The notes: generated by a model from the sequence alone, not told the origin. 64,000 nt of DNA from Sclerotiophoma versabilis (GCA_012274445.1 JAAROD010000011.1:868001-932000), one strand, 5' to 3'; counted from the first letter of the stretch, positions 36,930-49,460 are shown. Made by a program: numbers and translations.

Positions 36930-39900
36930 ACCTCTCTCCTTTACTTTAATATATTTACTTGTACGTAAAACTTAGAGTAATAATATAATAGCAAAATAGT
37001 TACCTATAGGCTACTGTTCTTAAAATAAGGCATAGTGTCTAAATTAGGTAATCTAGGTTTTACTATAGGGCTGTAATCTTATTATATGTGTGTTTCTTTA
37101 CTTATACTTATATAGTACTAGCTAATTACTATCTATTTATATATAGCTCTAGTACTAGCAGTAGTCCTAATTAGTTATATTACTTTATCTTATAACTTAA
37201 CTTGTAATTACTCTTTTATATAGTAACTATTAGTCTATTAACTTTACCTTAAGACCTCTATAGCCTTAGCAGGGGTATATAGGTTTAAGTTCTCTATATA
37301 AACTATATAAACCTCTTTCTAGAAGCTTTTCTCTTTCTTTACCTTATACTTAACTTATTAATTATTCTATAGGTTTTATATACTTTTCTAGAAGTCTTCT
37401 TCTTTAATAATCTTCTACTTCTATATATTATTATATCTGCTCCTGCTCGCAGTATATAGAGTCCTAGTAGCTAGCTAGGTAGTAGCCTTAACTATCTTTA
37501 AGGTTCTACTAGTAGCTCTATAAATAGCACTTACTCTACTGCCTTTAACTATCTTATTAATATTACTTACTAGCTTATTACTTATATAACTGCTAGAAGT
37601 GTTATCCTAGCTAATATTAATATTTCTTAAGGTCCTGCTAACTTTAACTAGTACTATACTATATAGTATATTATAGACAAGGCTGTTACTAATAAGCTCT
37701 GCTAGGTTCTTGCGTTTGCTCCTGTATAGTACTCTTCTCTTTTATAGTCTTTTCTTTTACTAATATTCTATATAGATTAATATCTATTGTATTACTAATT
37801 ACTTTTTCTACCTTTATAACTAGTCTCTATATAATACTGTTTTTAGTTCTAGAGTTTATAATTACTCTTCTATTATTGCTTGTATAACTGTTTATGCTTA
37901 TTAGCTACTTACCTAGTGCTTCTTCTACCTTAAGGCCTTTATTATTTACTTCTATAGTGCTGTTAACCTTACTAGTTATACTAATAACTGCGCTGCTGCT
38001 ATTTAAGGTAAGAAGATATTTATAGCTTTTCTTAGCTGCGTGTCTATTATTAGGTAGTAGAATAGAGCTTACTCTAACTATGTATAGAGTAATAGTAGTG
38101 CTTATTACTACTTTACTAACCTTTATATAGGTACTTCTTTTAAGTCTACTAATAGTACTTCTAGTACTTCTAGTTATTCTAGTAGATAGGCTATTACAGC
38201 CTCTGCAGAGGAGGGATACTTTAGTAATACTAAGTAGGCTCTTAGTAGTATATATAGTTCTTTTATATAGTTACTGTTTATAATATAGATAAGGTTCTTT
38301 TTTTAGTTTCTAGCTAGTCTTTCTATAGGTAGCTGTATATCTCTTATATAAGCTATCTAACTTCTATAGGCTTTAGTATTAATAATATTAGCTCTTAGCT
38401 CCTAAGTTAAAGCTTTATAGCCTACCTACTTAACTTAATATTATAGTTAATTATTCTATATATATTTATTAATAATACCTTTAATAAGGTATTCTAGGTG
38501 TTCTTCTTAGTCTTTATCTTATATAATAACTACCTTTAGTGCTTAATTATTATATTATAAAGGCAGTAGATTAGTTATAGTAGGTTATAGTAAATTAATA
38601 TAGTAGGACTTAGTCTACTATAGAATATTAAGTTTAACCTAGTAGAGGTCTTGTATGCAGGCTACTTAGAACTTCCTATTTTTTTAATCTAGCTTTTTAC
38701 TAGGTCTGTTAATCTGAATATTTTTTAGGTTTAGCTAGACCTAGTCTCTAACTTAGTATTTAGGTGCTAGTTGTCTTATATAGTTAGCCTAAGCTTTCTA
38801 TTATTATTAGAAGTATATTATTACTAAAATTACCTAGTCTACTACTTAGCGTAAGGTCTGTATAATTATTTTAGCCTACTTCTTTAAATCTATTATATAA
38901 TCTATTAGGTTACCTTTAGCTAGGTTATCTAGCAGGTTTAGAGAGAATAGTATGTTCTTAAACCTATATTAAAGGAAGAAGAGTAAGACTCTAGTTATTA
39001 AGTTTATATAGGTATTAAGTATTAGTTCTAGTATTAGAGTAAGTATAGCCTAGTTATCTTATGCTTAGTTTGTGTACGTATATGCTACTACTTTAATATT
39101 ACTATTAGCTCTCTTAGTAAGTCTATCTATTTATAGGTAGAATATAGTAGAAAGGTTCTATTATATACCTAGAAGTTTACACACTCTTTCTTAGAGTTTA
39201 CTAATAAACTAAGTACCTCTATCTAAGATAATAGACTGTAGAAGTCTATATAGTTAGTAAACTTCTTATATAAATACCTAAGTAATATTATCTACTTTAA
39301 TCTTTTCTAAAGAGATTAGAATTATACTCTTACTTAGTTAGTCTTTTATAGCTATAAGGTTTATATAACCTAAGAAAAGTAGAAGACTAGTAATAAAATT
39401 AACTATAAGGTCTTACTATATACAGCTAGGCACTAGTAATAGTTATAGATAACTATATTTTCTATCTCTCTAAGAGGTACTTTGCTAATAAATATTATAG
39501 TTCTATATAAAGTAATAGTTATCTTTACTTATCTCTAGCTAGTACTATATTCTTACTATTATATAGTAGGTTTCTTCTCTTCTAGAGTATCCTATCTAGA
39601 CTATAAGATGTACTTGCTGTATAATACCTATATAGATAGGTTTACTATTTAGTACCTAGGTTCTATTTCTCTACTAGAGTTTATTATTATCTATTACTAT
39701 ACAGTTACCTAAGAATACTACTATCTTTTTTATAATAGTGTTTAGAGATCTTACGCTATTCTTAATAGCTTATTATATAGCTAAGTATATCTTATTATCT
39801 TCTATAGCTTAGTTCTAGTAATAAGCTATTAAGTTATCTAGAAGTAGTAGCTAAGGTAAGGTGTCTAATAAGATAGTGTTCTCTATAGTAAGAGTAGGCA

Positions 39901-42900
39901 TTTATATAGAAGTAGTATAGGTAAGGTCTTATTAATAGGATAGTATAAGTATAATAAACTCTCTACTAGTAAGCTACTTATTATCTTCTTCTTAGAGTAT
40001 ATCTTAGTCTCTTCTTAATAGAGTGTCTGCTTATATATTCTCTTTTTCTAGTCTATAGTAGATCTTTATATTACTAAACTAGAATATAATTTAAGCCTAT
40101 TATATATATCTTTTAGTAAGCTTTTATTTCTTAGTAAAGTACTTAAGGTTCTTATAGTTAGTAATAACTTTAAACTCTTATATACTTTAGAGTTTAGCGT
40201 TCTATTTCTATAGGTAGAAGATTACTACTAGAAGTTTCTTATTATAGATAAGGTAGTTTACTTTATAAGAGAGAAACTTTTATAAGAAATATATAACTAT
40301 ATAAAGGTTACTTAATATATGTTCTTATAAGAAGGTAGTACCTATAGTAAAGCTAGAGAAATTATATTTAACTACAGCCTTCTCTTCTAGGTCTAAGGTA
40401 GTAAGTACTTTGTCTAATAGAAAGGCTTTCTTTAAAGCTAGAAAGGCTTACTCTTACTTCTTCTTTTATTAGAATAGTAAGTTTTTCTTTATAAGCTGTA
40501 TAAGCAGCTTAAATAGAGTAGTAAAGTTCTTAATAAACTTTCTATAGAAATTAGTAAATTCTAGAAACTCTTATATACTCTTAATAGTAGTTAGGGCTTA
40601 CTACTTCTTAATTACTTATACCTTTTTAGAATCTATAGAAATTCTCTTTCTAGCCTCTAGAATAAAGCTAAGGTACTTTATATATTAGATATTAAATTTA
40701 TACTTATTAAGTTCTAAGTATAGGCTAGCTTTCTATAGGCGTTTAACTACTTATTATACGTGTTTATAATATTTCTATAGAGACCTCTTAGTAAAGATAA
40801 GAACATTATCTAAGTATATAGAGGTAAAGTTATCTAGGAAGTCTCTTAGGGCCTAGTTAATATACCTTTAAAAGGTACTTAGAGTATTTACTAATCTAAA
40901 TAGTGTTATAAGCTATTTATATAATCTAAACCTTATATAGAAGGTAGTTATCTATTTCTATTTCTTAGATATTCTAATCTTATAGAAAGTAGTAGTAATA
41001 TCTAGCTTTATATACTAGGTAGCTTATCTAATTAGGTTTAAAGTTTCTTTAATTAGTAGAAGAGAGTATTAATTCTTTTTTATAAGAGTATTAAGCACTC
41101 TATAGTCTATATAAAAGTAAAGTCTACTTTTTAGTTTTTATATAAATAGTACTAGTAAGGCTGCTAGTAAGTTACTAGCTCTAATAAACCCCTTTTTAAG
41201 TAGGTCTAGTAGCGTACAGTATAAGATAAGAAGCTTATCTTTAGATATTATATAGAGTAAGCTATATAGTACTTCTAAAGTCTTTCTGTTTACTTTATTT
41301 AGCTTAATTATATAATCTACCTTTAGGCCTCTATATAGTAGTAGCTTATTTTCTTCTTCTAAAATAAATAGCTAAATATATAGTTATAGATATATAGAGA
41401 GCATAGCTTATACTTCTTTTCTTATTATTTAGGTTTTAGGTTTTAAAGCCTTCTAGATGTCTTATATACTAGCAGCAAAGACTTAAACTCTAGAGTCTTT
41501 CTTATAGCTTTTTTATATATAGTACTAGAAGGCTACTACTAATATAGAGTAGTAGTCTAGAGAGGTTAGCACTTTAGTGCTTTATATAGTAACTTTATAT
41601 TGCTTTATCTATAGTAATCTTCCTTAGGAGTTAATAACTCCCCTAATATTCTCTAGCTAGGTCTTCTCTAAGATTATATTATACTTATATATTAATAGGC
41701 TAATATAAGCTGCTACTTATAGCTATTATACGCCTTTAATATTAAGAGTAAATTCTATAATTTTAGAAATCTTACTTATCTAGTTATTTACTTCTTCTAT
41801 CTTAATAGAAGTAATTAGTATATATAGTAAGTTTATTCTTTATATAAACTGTTTATTTACTAGGTAATAGGTATAGTAACTATTATTAATTATAGCAGTA
41901 GCTTATATAGTTAAGTTAATAATTATATAAATTATTATAGGTTTTATTATAGCTAGTTAATAGAGTAAAGAATATATAGTTTATATAGGCTTTAGAACTT
42001 ATTAAAGAGGCTCTAGTATATAACTTTTAGCTAGAGCTAGTCTTTTCCCTTATCTTTAGAGGAAGACGTCTCTTTAGTAGGTTAGGTAGAAGTAACTCTA
42101 GAAGTTCTAGTAGTTACTTTCTACTTGTCTGTATAGGAAGGTAAGCTAAGAGGTACTCTCTTCTTATAATCCTATACTATATAGCCTTTATTACTATACT
42201 TTAGGCAGGCACCTATTACTCTTCTTTTCTAAAGTTCTTTTTCTATTCTCTAGTACTCTCTCTTCTTTATATAGGGCTAGTAAGCACCTACTATAGGCTA
42301 CTAGTTTATTTTATTACTATTTCTTTATTAAGGTTCTTAGGGGGTTAAGTTGTATATCTAGGTAGAGTAGTTATTACCTGTAATTCTGTCTACAGCCTTA
42401 AGGTTCTTCTAGGTTATTCTAGCATGCTGTATAAACTGTTTATATGTCTTAAGTCTAGGTAGTTAATATCTAGCTTAGGCTCTTAACAGCTTACTGTTTA
42501 AACTGTTCTTAAGGTAGTTAATCTTCTAAGCGTAGCTTACTCTGTCTAAGGCTGCCTCTTATAGCTTTAGGTTAAACTTCTAAATATATAAATTAAAGTT
42601 ATTCTTACCTTATTTTATTATACGTAAGTACTTAAGAGCTTTCTCCTAAGTAGTAAGGTTCTTAAAGAACCTATTAAGGTATACCTAGGCCTTATTAAGT
42701 ATTAGTAGAGTAGTGCTGTTTATAAGGCCTATTATTATTAAAGATAGAGTATTAAACGCTTAACTAGTTATATAAGTAATTATATAGTTAACTTAGTTCT
42801 TCTTAGTAGAGTATACTAGCTAGTCTCTATACAGCTTAGCCTATACCTTTATCTTCTATTAAAGATATTATTTATATAATTCTTTATTAAACACTTCTAT

Positions 42901-43310
42901 ATTAGGAAGTTTAGGCTTTTTAGCCTATTAGATAGTATAATTTTAGTAGTTACTTAAAGAGGTAGGACTAAAGGAAAAGTTTTGTCTGCTTCTTTCTAAG
43001 GTTTCTAAACAAGTATTATTACTTAGCATCCCCCTAAGTTTATTTATTTAGAATTATAGCTACTTATACAGTTATCTTTCTTACTTACTTACTAGTTTAT
43101 CTAGGTTAGCTTTTAAGGATTATATTATTGCTATTAGATTATCTACTAATAGGCTGCGTAATAGGTCTTACTATTACTTATATAGATGCTGTAATTACAT
43201 CTACTATTTATATATTAGCTAGCTACTAGGCAGCTGTTAATTATAAAGGTTATCTCCTTCTATTATTATACGCTTAGGGGGTTTAGTTAGTTTTAATCTT
43301 TCTACTTATA

Positions 43311-43497
43311 TTAAGAGTTAAAGTAGCCTTCTAATAAGTATGTATTTATTCTATACTATAGAAGTAGAAAGATAGAGAAGAAAGAAGGAATTATCTCCTC
43401 TTATATAAGATATAGTAGAATACTAAGCTATACTCTGTAATTACGTGCGTAGGTTTAGTGCGTAGTTTTATATACTTAGGGCTTAGCCTATTATAAT
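43311..43497 (-). repeat. 5' LTR of Gypsy family C (187 bp)
   Basis: It pairs with 36743-36929. The gag end of the element lies directly to its left. Confidence 0.85.
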
Positions 43498-44092
43498 AGC
43501 TACTCTATTAAGCTTCTAGAATATAAGTTAAATAAATATTATATTATTACTATATTTAATAGGCTTAGAAAGTAGTATAATAGTAGCTTATATTTAAAGA
43601 AAGTAAGGTTATAAGTATACTAAAGGTTAGTATATATAATACTTCTATTTAAATCTTTAATATAACCTACTTAGAGAGTACTATTAAGGCCTAGGTACTA
43701 TACCTCTTTTTTTTTTAATTAAGCTTCTAAGATTATATTAATATAGAATTCTTCTACTATAATAATATTTTAAAGAAGTAGATTTTCTATATTTAGGCTG
43801 TGCCTTCTATAGAAGGTGTTTTTAAATAAATAAGCTTCTTAGCCTATAATAAAGAATACTTAGGTACTTATTTCTACTATATCTATTAAGGTAGCTAGTA
43901 TAAAGATACTAGGTATAAGCCTATCTATGCTATTAACTAGGTAAGTAGTAGCTCTATTATCTAAGATTATACTCTCTAATAGAGAATAGGTATTAAAATC
44001 TATAAGGTTATAAACCTCTAGCTTCTTCTTTACCTCTAAGCTTATTAGAAGTCTTATTATTATCTTTATGTTAATAAGAGCTGCTTAGATAT

Positions 44093-44298
44093 TATTAGGC
44101 CCTAAGGCTAGAGGCACTAAAGAAGAAGATTATAATATAGGATAGAATAATATAGACAGCTACAGAGTTAATTAGTAGACTATAGACTGTTTGCTAGAGA
44201 CTAGCAAACAGGTAGGGAGGGACTATATATATAGGGAGGTTACCCTACCTAGAGAACCTTCTAGTCTCTTTAGGCTGAAGAGCCTAAGAGGCCTAACA
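44093..44298. repeat. Solo LTR of Gypsy family B (206 bp)
   Basis: It is flanked by the 5-bp duplication GATAT (44088-44092 and 44299-44303) inside Copia copy 2. It begins TATTAGGCCC and ends GGCCTAACA. Matching sequence of Copia copy 1 runs uninterrupted across this point. It therefore records insertion of a full element followed by LTR-LTR recombination. Confidence 0.85.
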
Positions 44299-45675
44299 GA
44301 TATTACCTAAGAACTTAGCTTTAGGCACTCTACTTATAGGTTAAGGTATACTACCTACTATAATAGCGTAGAGAGCTTATATATACTAGCTAAGTTACTT
44401 AATTAACTTTTTTAAATTCTTAAAGTTATTAGAGTTAAGCTTCTTAAGTATATTCTAGTAGTATAATTCCTTAAGATAGTAATAAGGTATAGATAAGCCT
44501 CTTACTATAGTCTCTAGTGTTTAGTACTTAGTTACCTTTTACTTATAGGTATTCTCTTTCTTTTTATAGAGGTATTTATAGCTATTACCTATACCTAAGT
44601 AGCTAAGGTTACTAGTAGAAGCACTTTACATAATATTTAGGCAGTTACTAAAGGTAGTAAATATACTAGAGGTATTCTTCTCTACTCTTATTATATGCTT
44701 ATATATTAGGCTACTAAAGAACCTACTTACTTAGTCTAAAGTAAGCATTTTAAGCTCTAGAATAGTATTTAAGATATCCTTTTTAGGCCTATTTAGAGCT
44801 AATCTTATCGCTTAATATATTTAAGAAGTCTTAGATAGTAAGCTCTCTATTAACTTCTATAAGCTTATAAGCCTTAGCTCTTATATAAAGGTATAACTAC
44901 TTCTAGTACTAGTCTTATAGAGTAGCTTATCTCTACTTAGTAGCTTTAAGGTAAGCTCTATACTTAGCTTATACTTAGTTCTTAGTACTAAGTAAGGTAG
45001 AAGTAAGCTCCTTTCTTAGAGCCTAGGTAAGTAATTATAGAGTTATACTATTACCTAAAACAAGCTATACTATTACTAGTAATATAATTAATAGATATAT
45101 AGTAGTATTAACCTAGTTCTATAGCTTCTAAAGGTGCTTAGCTCTAGCTACCTACTTACTTAATTTAATCTTATACTTAGTAAGCTTCTAGTTATATACT
45201 TTAGTACCTAATAGAGTTAAGGTACTATAAGGTATATATATATTAATTAGCTATATTAATTAACTTTAGGTTAAGTTTACTAGAGGCTTTTTATTAAGTA
45301 TTAAGCTACTTACTAGTTATTTAGAAGCTCTAAAGAGATTTCTTAAGCTACTTAGTAGTAGCTAAGAAGCTCTCTTATATATACTAGAAGTATCTAGAGT
45401 ATTTAGGTTAACTAAATTCTTTATATTATATAGCTTAGTATACTATATAAGCTATATATACTAATTAGGCTAGTTAGTTTAAGACTTTAGTTAGAAGGTA
45501 CCTATAAAGATAGTTAACTAAGCTTATAAGCTATAGTTAACTAGCTTACCTATAGTAGTAATTTATAGTTACTAAGAATTTAGGTTTAATTAGAGTAGTT
45601 AAGCTATATTTAATAAGCTCTATTTAGCTAAGTATATAGAGAGATCTACTATTCTTAGAAAGCTAGGCTTATAAC

Positions 45676-45944
45676 TATAATTAAGCTTAAAGAACTATAC
45701 TTAGGTAATTAATAGTATTTAATTAGTGCCTATTTAAGATTAGATAAAAGCTATTTATTATATATATAGAAAATCTATATAGGCTATATAACTTATCTAA
45801 AGTAAGCTTCTACTTACTATTAAAGTTACTTATTACTATTATACTAATATAATAAGCTTCTAGTTAGCTTTAGAGTAGCTTATAGCTAATTCTTTAAGCT
45901 AATTAATCTCTATATAACTAACTAAGTATCTTAATTATATAATA
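45676..45944 (-). repeat. 5' LTR of Copia copy 2 (269 bp)
   Basis: It is the same length and family as the copy 1 LTRs but with clearly more TA in place of CA/TG. CTAGT follows directly and would be the target-site duplication. Confidence 0.85.
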
Positions 45945-46426
45945 CTAGTATAGAGTATATATAAAAAAATAGCTTATTTATACTAGCTAGGTTACTAGGC
46001 TAAAATTTTAAAAGAAGCTTTTACCTTAAGATTATAATAAGAATATATAGTATAAATATAATAATTATAATATAAGAATAAAGTATAGAAAAGGTATACC
46101 TAAATAGCCTAAACTATAAATACTCTTTTTCTTTTCTATAGAGTAAGGTTTTTATTAAGGCTATAATATTACTACTAGAAACTATTACTAGAGAAAGAGA
46201 TTCTATAATAAGCTATTATAAGACTATTATAGTATTATAGTAATACTATACTATTCTATTAAGAAATAGTAAAATATATAGCTATACTATGTAAAACCTA
46301 TACTAGATATAATCTTAGAAGAGAATAAGTATTATTCTTATTAGTATTTATAATATACCTTCTACTATTCTTCTACTATCTATTCTAGTATAAAGTAAGT
46401 ACTATTACCTATAACTAGACTTTTAT
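45945..46426. other. AT-rich sequence of unknown origin
   Basis: About 480 bases lie between the Copia copy 2 LTR and the pogo right end. The composition is strongly RIP-like. I see no match to the other repeats in the window and no coding remnant. Confidence 0.4.
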
Positions 46427-46847
46427 ACTAGTATTAGTATAATAGAAGATTACTAAGCTTTAAGTAGTAAATAAGGCTGCTTTATACTAGAAATTATATA
46501 AAAGAAAGTAAATTTAGGTAGAAGAAACTCTTAAAGTTAAGGAGGGCTAGTAGATAACTACTCTTAAGAAGTTTAGGGTATATAGTAATAGTAAGAAGTA
46601 GAAGAAGAGAGTACGCGCTAAAGAGGCTAAGTTCTTCTAATAACACTATAGACAGTATAGAGAGACTAGGTATAACATGTAAACATGCAAGAATAAAGTA
46701 GAAGAGGTCTCTAAGTAATATTACAGGTTATTCTACTCTGTATAGCGCTAAAGTAGGTTGTTATAGGCTATACTAGGGCTAGTTTTAGTGTAGTCTTAGT
46801 AAAAGTGCGCAGCTTGCCTGTGTGCGCGGCTTGCCTATAAGGTATGT
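46427..46847 (+). mobile_element. Right end of a pogo/Fot1-type DNA transposon
   Basis: It matches 61135-61557 of the complete element closely, covering the transposase C-terminus and the right terminal repeat. The frame ends in a zinc-knuckle pattern after a Lys/Arg-rich tract, with TAG and TAA at several positions where Gln would be expected. The end TAAGGTATGT is followed by TA. Less RIP-mutated than the 61-kb copy. With 21703-21795 it forms the outer pair of ends of the block. Confidence 0.75.
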
Positions 46848-46849
46848 TA

Positions 46850-48026
46850 CCTATCTGCCTAATTATTATATTTACTATAGTGCCTGTGTAACAAAGTTAA
46901 CTAATTAATTCTATACTTTTCTGCAACTGTAGTATAGCAATGTTTTTGTCTAGGCTTCAGAGGGCCTAGCTCTTTAAGGGCGTTATCTAATTTGGTCATA
47001 GCGTTGAGTTATCGCGTCTTCAAAATTGGTGTCAAATGTTTGTTTTGTTAGAAATCGTGCACGAGCCGATCAAACACGTTACATTATGAGGAGAGAAATA
47101 TTGTACAGATCGTGACAATGCAAATGCGCGCCTTGCATCCGCTCGTGCTTAATCCTATGTGCACAGCGCATCGTATCCCTCGTCTCGCCATCGTCTCCTT
47201 CTCACTTAATAACACAGGTGTGAAGATTCTTACGTCAGCTCATCGCAGCTATATCAACGCATCAACCGCCATTAATAGCCTTTCGTAGATACACTCTACA
47301 AAGCGGGCTTCGCATCATTGGCACCAGGAGCCATAAACTGTCACGCATTAGCACCCACCACACGGACCACATGGCGGAGGTCCACGCGCCGCCGCGATGT
47401 GACGACAGCAACACCGACAACATCAATTACGAATCCAGAATTGATCGATCAGTACACTTGAGTTGCTTCAAATGCCATGAATCTGGAACCGGCGTCTTTA
47501 TGTGATGCAGTCTCATAATACATGCACAAGCTTGGCCTACGAGACAGCCACTGGAGCTGCAATCGACCCGTGCGCATCCTCTACCTATCTAGACTCCATG
47601 GTGAGAGATTCATCGTTGCTTCAGTGCAGCGGAGCATGGAGAGTGATACGAGGTAGCTGAAACTTTTCGGCTCATGTGCCTCGGACTCGATTGGACCACA
47701 TCGTCGCTGAAGAAGGCCTGACAAAAGCCGTAAGAACTGGGTGACCTGGAAAGATGCATGAACAACTTTGGTAAGAGTGGACGTCACGCGTTTGTTTTCC
47801 CGCTCTGATGCTGCGCTGCCGCAATTCGGTTGCCAGTTCAATCACTGAGCAGGATGCGACGGCTAGTAGGGAACAGTTCCAACACTTTGAGTACATGAGG
47901 AACGTTCATTTTCATTGCTACCCTGTCAAGCGTATGACGAATTCAGGCATACCGATTTCTACTTTAGGACCCGACTTCGATCGCCCACGGGCCGGCGGCT
48001 TGCCTTGCGGCGCTGGAGGCGGCTTC
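46850..48026. other. Intergenic region, no gene recognised
   Basis: Normal base composition resumes at about 46,950. The open frames between 47581 and 48074 are short, overlap on both strands and resemble no family. The region will contain the 3' end of the gene at 48027. I see no RNA gene. Confidence 0.5.
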
Positions 48027-49460
48027 CTACCCTACTTTGTTATCAGCTATGGCCCAGAACTCGAATGGAAGTGACCTCACCAAGCTTTTCGCTACGTATT
48101 CTACTGCAATTCGCGAAATCCTCTCCGCGACTTTTTCGTGTCCTGTTTTTTCAGCCTTTCGGCCTCTGTCTACTGGGAGTTTTATCTTTGGTACTACGGC
48201 TGGCGCAGGAAAGCCTATACTCGACTCCTCTGAGCTGTAAGATTCGGATGGAGCCGGGGTTGGTTCCTTTGTCTTTTGGGGACCGTGTGGGTGAATGTTG
48301 GCTGCAGGGGCATTGCCTAGATGGACGCTTGGGTGAACGCTTGCTGGACGAATACTAGCTGGACGGCCGCTGCCCATGTGGATACTACCTGCTGGAACGC
48401 TGAGTGGTACGGAACGACTGTACTGTCGAGGGACGCCTGAATGCAGGCGATCATCAGGACGGGTGCTGTCTGGCTGCACTCGAACATCTGCCTGAGACGG
48501 AGTGACTCGCCGTGGGAGAGTGACTTCTTGAGGTAGAGTGACTCGTCGAGGAAGAACGACTTGTTGAGGGAGAACGACTTGTCGAGGAAGGAACACTTGT
48601 TGAGGAAGACTGCCAGACTGAGAAAGATGGCTTCGCTGAAGACGAGAGCCTGGTCGAGTGCCACCGCCTGATTGTGGATCATTGCCTCGATTAGGGTCAC
48701 CAAATGGATCAGGGCGATGGCCTAGCTGAGTATCAGCTTCTGGCTGAAGCAGGCTGCCTGACTGAGGTTGATTTTCTGAACGATGCTGAACGCCTGACTG
48801 AGGACGACTTTTCGCTTGAGGAGGACGACCTTCTGGTTGAGCATGGCTGTTTGGTCGAGGACGAGTGCCTGACTCGATATGAGTGCCAACTTGAGGATGA
48901 GTGCCTGCTTGAGCACGACTGCCCGGCTGAGAGCGATGGCCTGGCTGAGTATGGTTGCCTGGACCGGGATTACGAGGGCCACTCCCTGGCCGAGGGCGAT
49001 CGCCCGGACTTAGATCATTGCCAGGTTGAGGGTGATCGCCTGAGTCAATTCCACCGCCTAGAAAAGTATCGCCGCCTGAGGGTCCCTTTTCGAGGTCCTC
49101 TGACGATGCTTCTGACGAAGAAGGTGTAGAGCTTGGACCCAGATGCCTTCTTCGAAGGCAAGAGCAACAGAACAACAAGAGAAACACACAAGCCACAAAC
49201 GCTCCTAAAGCTCCCGCGAGTTTGTCTGCAAATGTTGCTTTGGTTCCCCGTCTCGACAGATGACGTGGTGTGGAATGTCTAGCAAGAGATGTTAGCAGGT
49301 ATGGCGATTTTACTCTCAGGAAGTGTCTTATCGTTTGCCAAAGGTCTTTGACCTCGAGTGTTTGAATCGCATTCGAGAAGTGGGCTGTTGTGTGACCCAA
49401 CCCCAGCCGAGCGATAATTTCTGTTTGGTGGCCCGATGCGCCTGACGAACCCGGCGACAT
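48027..49460 (-). CDS. Single-pass membrane protein with long Pro/Gln/Gly-rich repeat domain
   Basis: The 477-codon open frame starts at ATG 49460. Residues 1-75 are soluble and unremarkable. One membrane helix (GALGAFVACVFLLLFCCSC, about residues 84-102) is followed by Arg-rich residues, so the long C-terminal part is probably cytosolic. That part is low complexity: many six- to seven-residue units with PGSR, QPG and GTHPQ, then a clean hexapeptide array of the type LPRQVV / LPQQVV / LPRRVT encoded by 18-bp units near 48500-48620. The last ~60 residues become ordered again (VDRGRKAEKTGHEKVAERI). I recognise no family. The gene is divergent from the protease gene with a 414-bp shared promoter. 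An intron near the start is possible because an acceptor-like sequence precedes the ATG. Confidence 0.6.
   Translation of the reverse strand: MSPGSSGASGHQTEIIARLGLGHTTAHFSNAIQTLEVKDLWQTIRHFLRVKSPYLLTSLARHSTPRHLSRRGTKATFADKLAGALGAFVACVFLLLFCCSCLRRRHLGPSSTPSSSEASSEDLEKGPSGGDTFLGGGIDSGDHPQPGNDLSPGDRPRPGSGPRNPGPGNHTQPGHRSQPGSRAQAGTHPQVGTHIESGTRPRPNSHAQPEGRPPQAKSRPQSGVQHRSENQPQSGSLLQPEADTQLGHRPDPFGDPNRGNDPQSGGGTRPGSRLQRSHLSQSGSLPQQVFLPRQVVLPQQVVLPRRVTLPQEVTLPRRVTPSQADVRVQPDSTRPDDRLHSGVPRQYSRSVPLSVPAGSIHMGSGRPASIRPASVHPSVHLGNAPAANIHPHGPQKTKEPTPAPSESYSSEESSIGFPAPAVVPKIKLPVDRGRKAEKTGHEKVAERISRIAVEYVAKSLVRSLPFEFWAIADNKVG

Larger units (their letters stand above)
36743..43497 (-). mobile_element. Gypsy LTR retrotransposon (family C), complete structure
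   Basis: The element is 6755 bp with 187-bp LTRs at 36743-36929 and 43311-43497, flanked by AGCTA (36738-36742 and 43498-43502). The minus strand carries a gag-type zinc knuckle (CX2CX4HX4C form, RIP-altered) at about 42165-42215. It also carries a reverse transcriptase core reading YLDNVLIF at about 40793-40816. The order gag, protease/RT, integrase runs right to left. Every frame is interrupted. Confidence 0.88.
36454..45944 (-). mobile_element. Copia LTR retrotransposon, copy 2, broken by later insertions
   Basis: Copia sequence is present in pieces: 36454-36742, 43498-44092 and 44304-45944, matching copy 1 from about 29232 to its right LTR. The breaks are the Gypsy B element on the left, the complete Gypsy C element at 36743-43497 and the solo LTR at 44093-44298. 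The right (5') LTR is 45676-45944. The left LTR was not found. The copy is more AT-rich than copy 1, as expected of an older, more heavily RIP-mutated insertion. Confidence 0.8.
21351..46849. other. AT-rich, RIP-mutated block of nested transposons
   Basis: About 25.5 kb has very few CpA/TpG dinucleotides, a large excess of TpA, and stops in every frame, as expected where RIP has converted C to T on both strands of repeats. Matched LTRs and target-site duplications allow several nested retrotransposons to be separated (listed individually). At 21351-21702, 22490-22641, 22991-23599 and 45945-46426 I see AT-rich sequence that I cannot assign. The 22991-23600 part has Lys/Arg-rich coding remnants that resemble a transposase C-terminus. 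Confidence 0.9.

Noticed and set aside
21351..46849. Centromere or telomere-linked repeat
   Set aside because: The block is explained by identifiable nested retrotransposons; no telomere repeat or satellite array is present.
48704..49129. Stop-free plus-strand frame of 141 codons opposite the Pro/Gln-rich gene
   Set aside because: It is the mirror of an in-phase repeat array on the minus strand and has the periodic composition expected of an antisense shadow.
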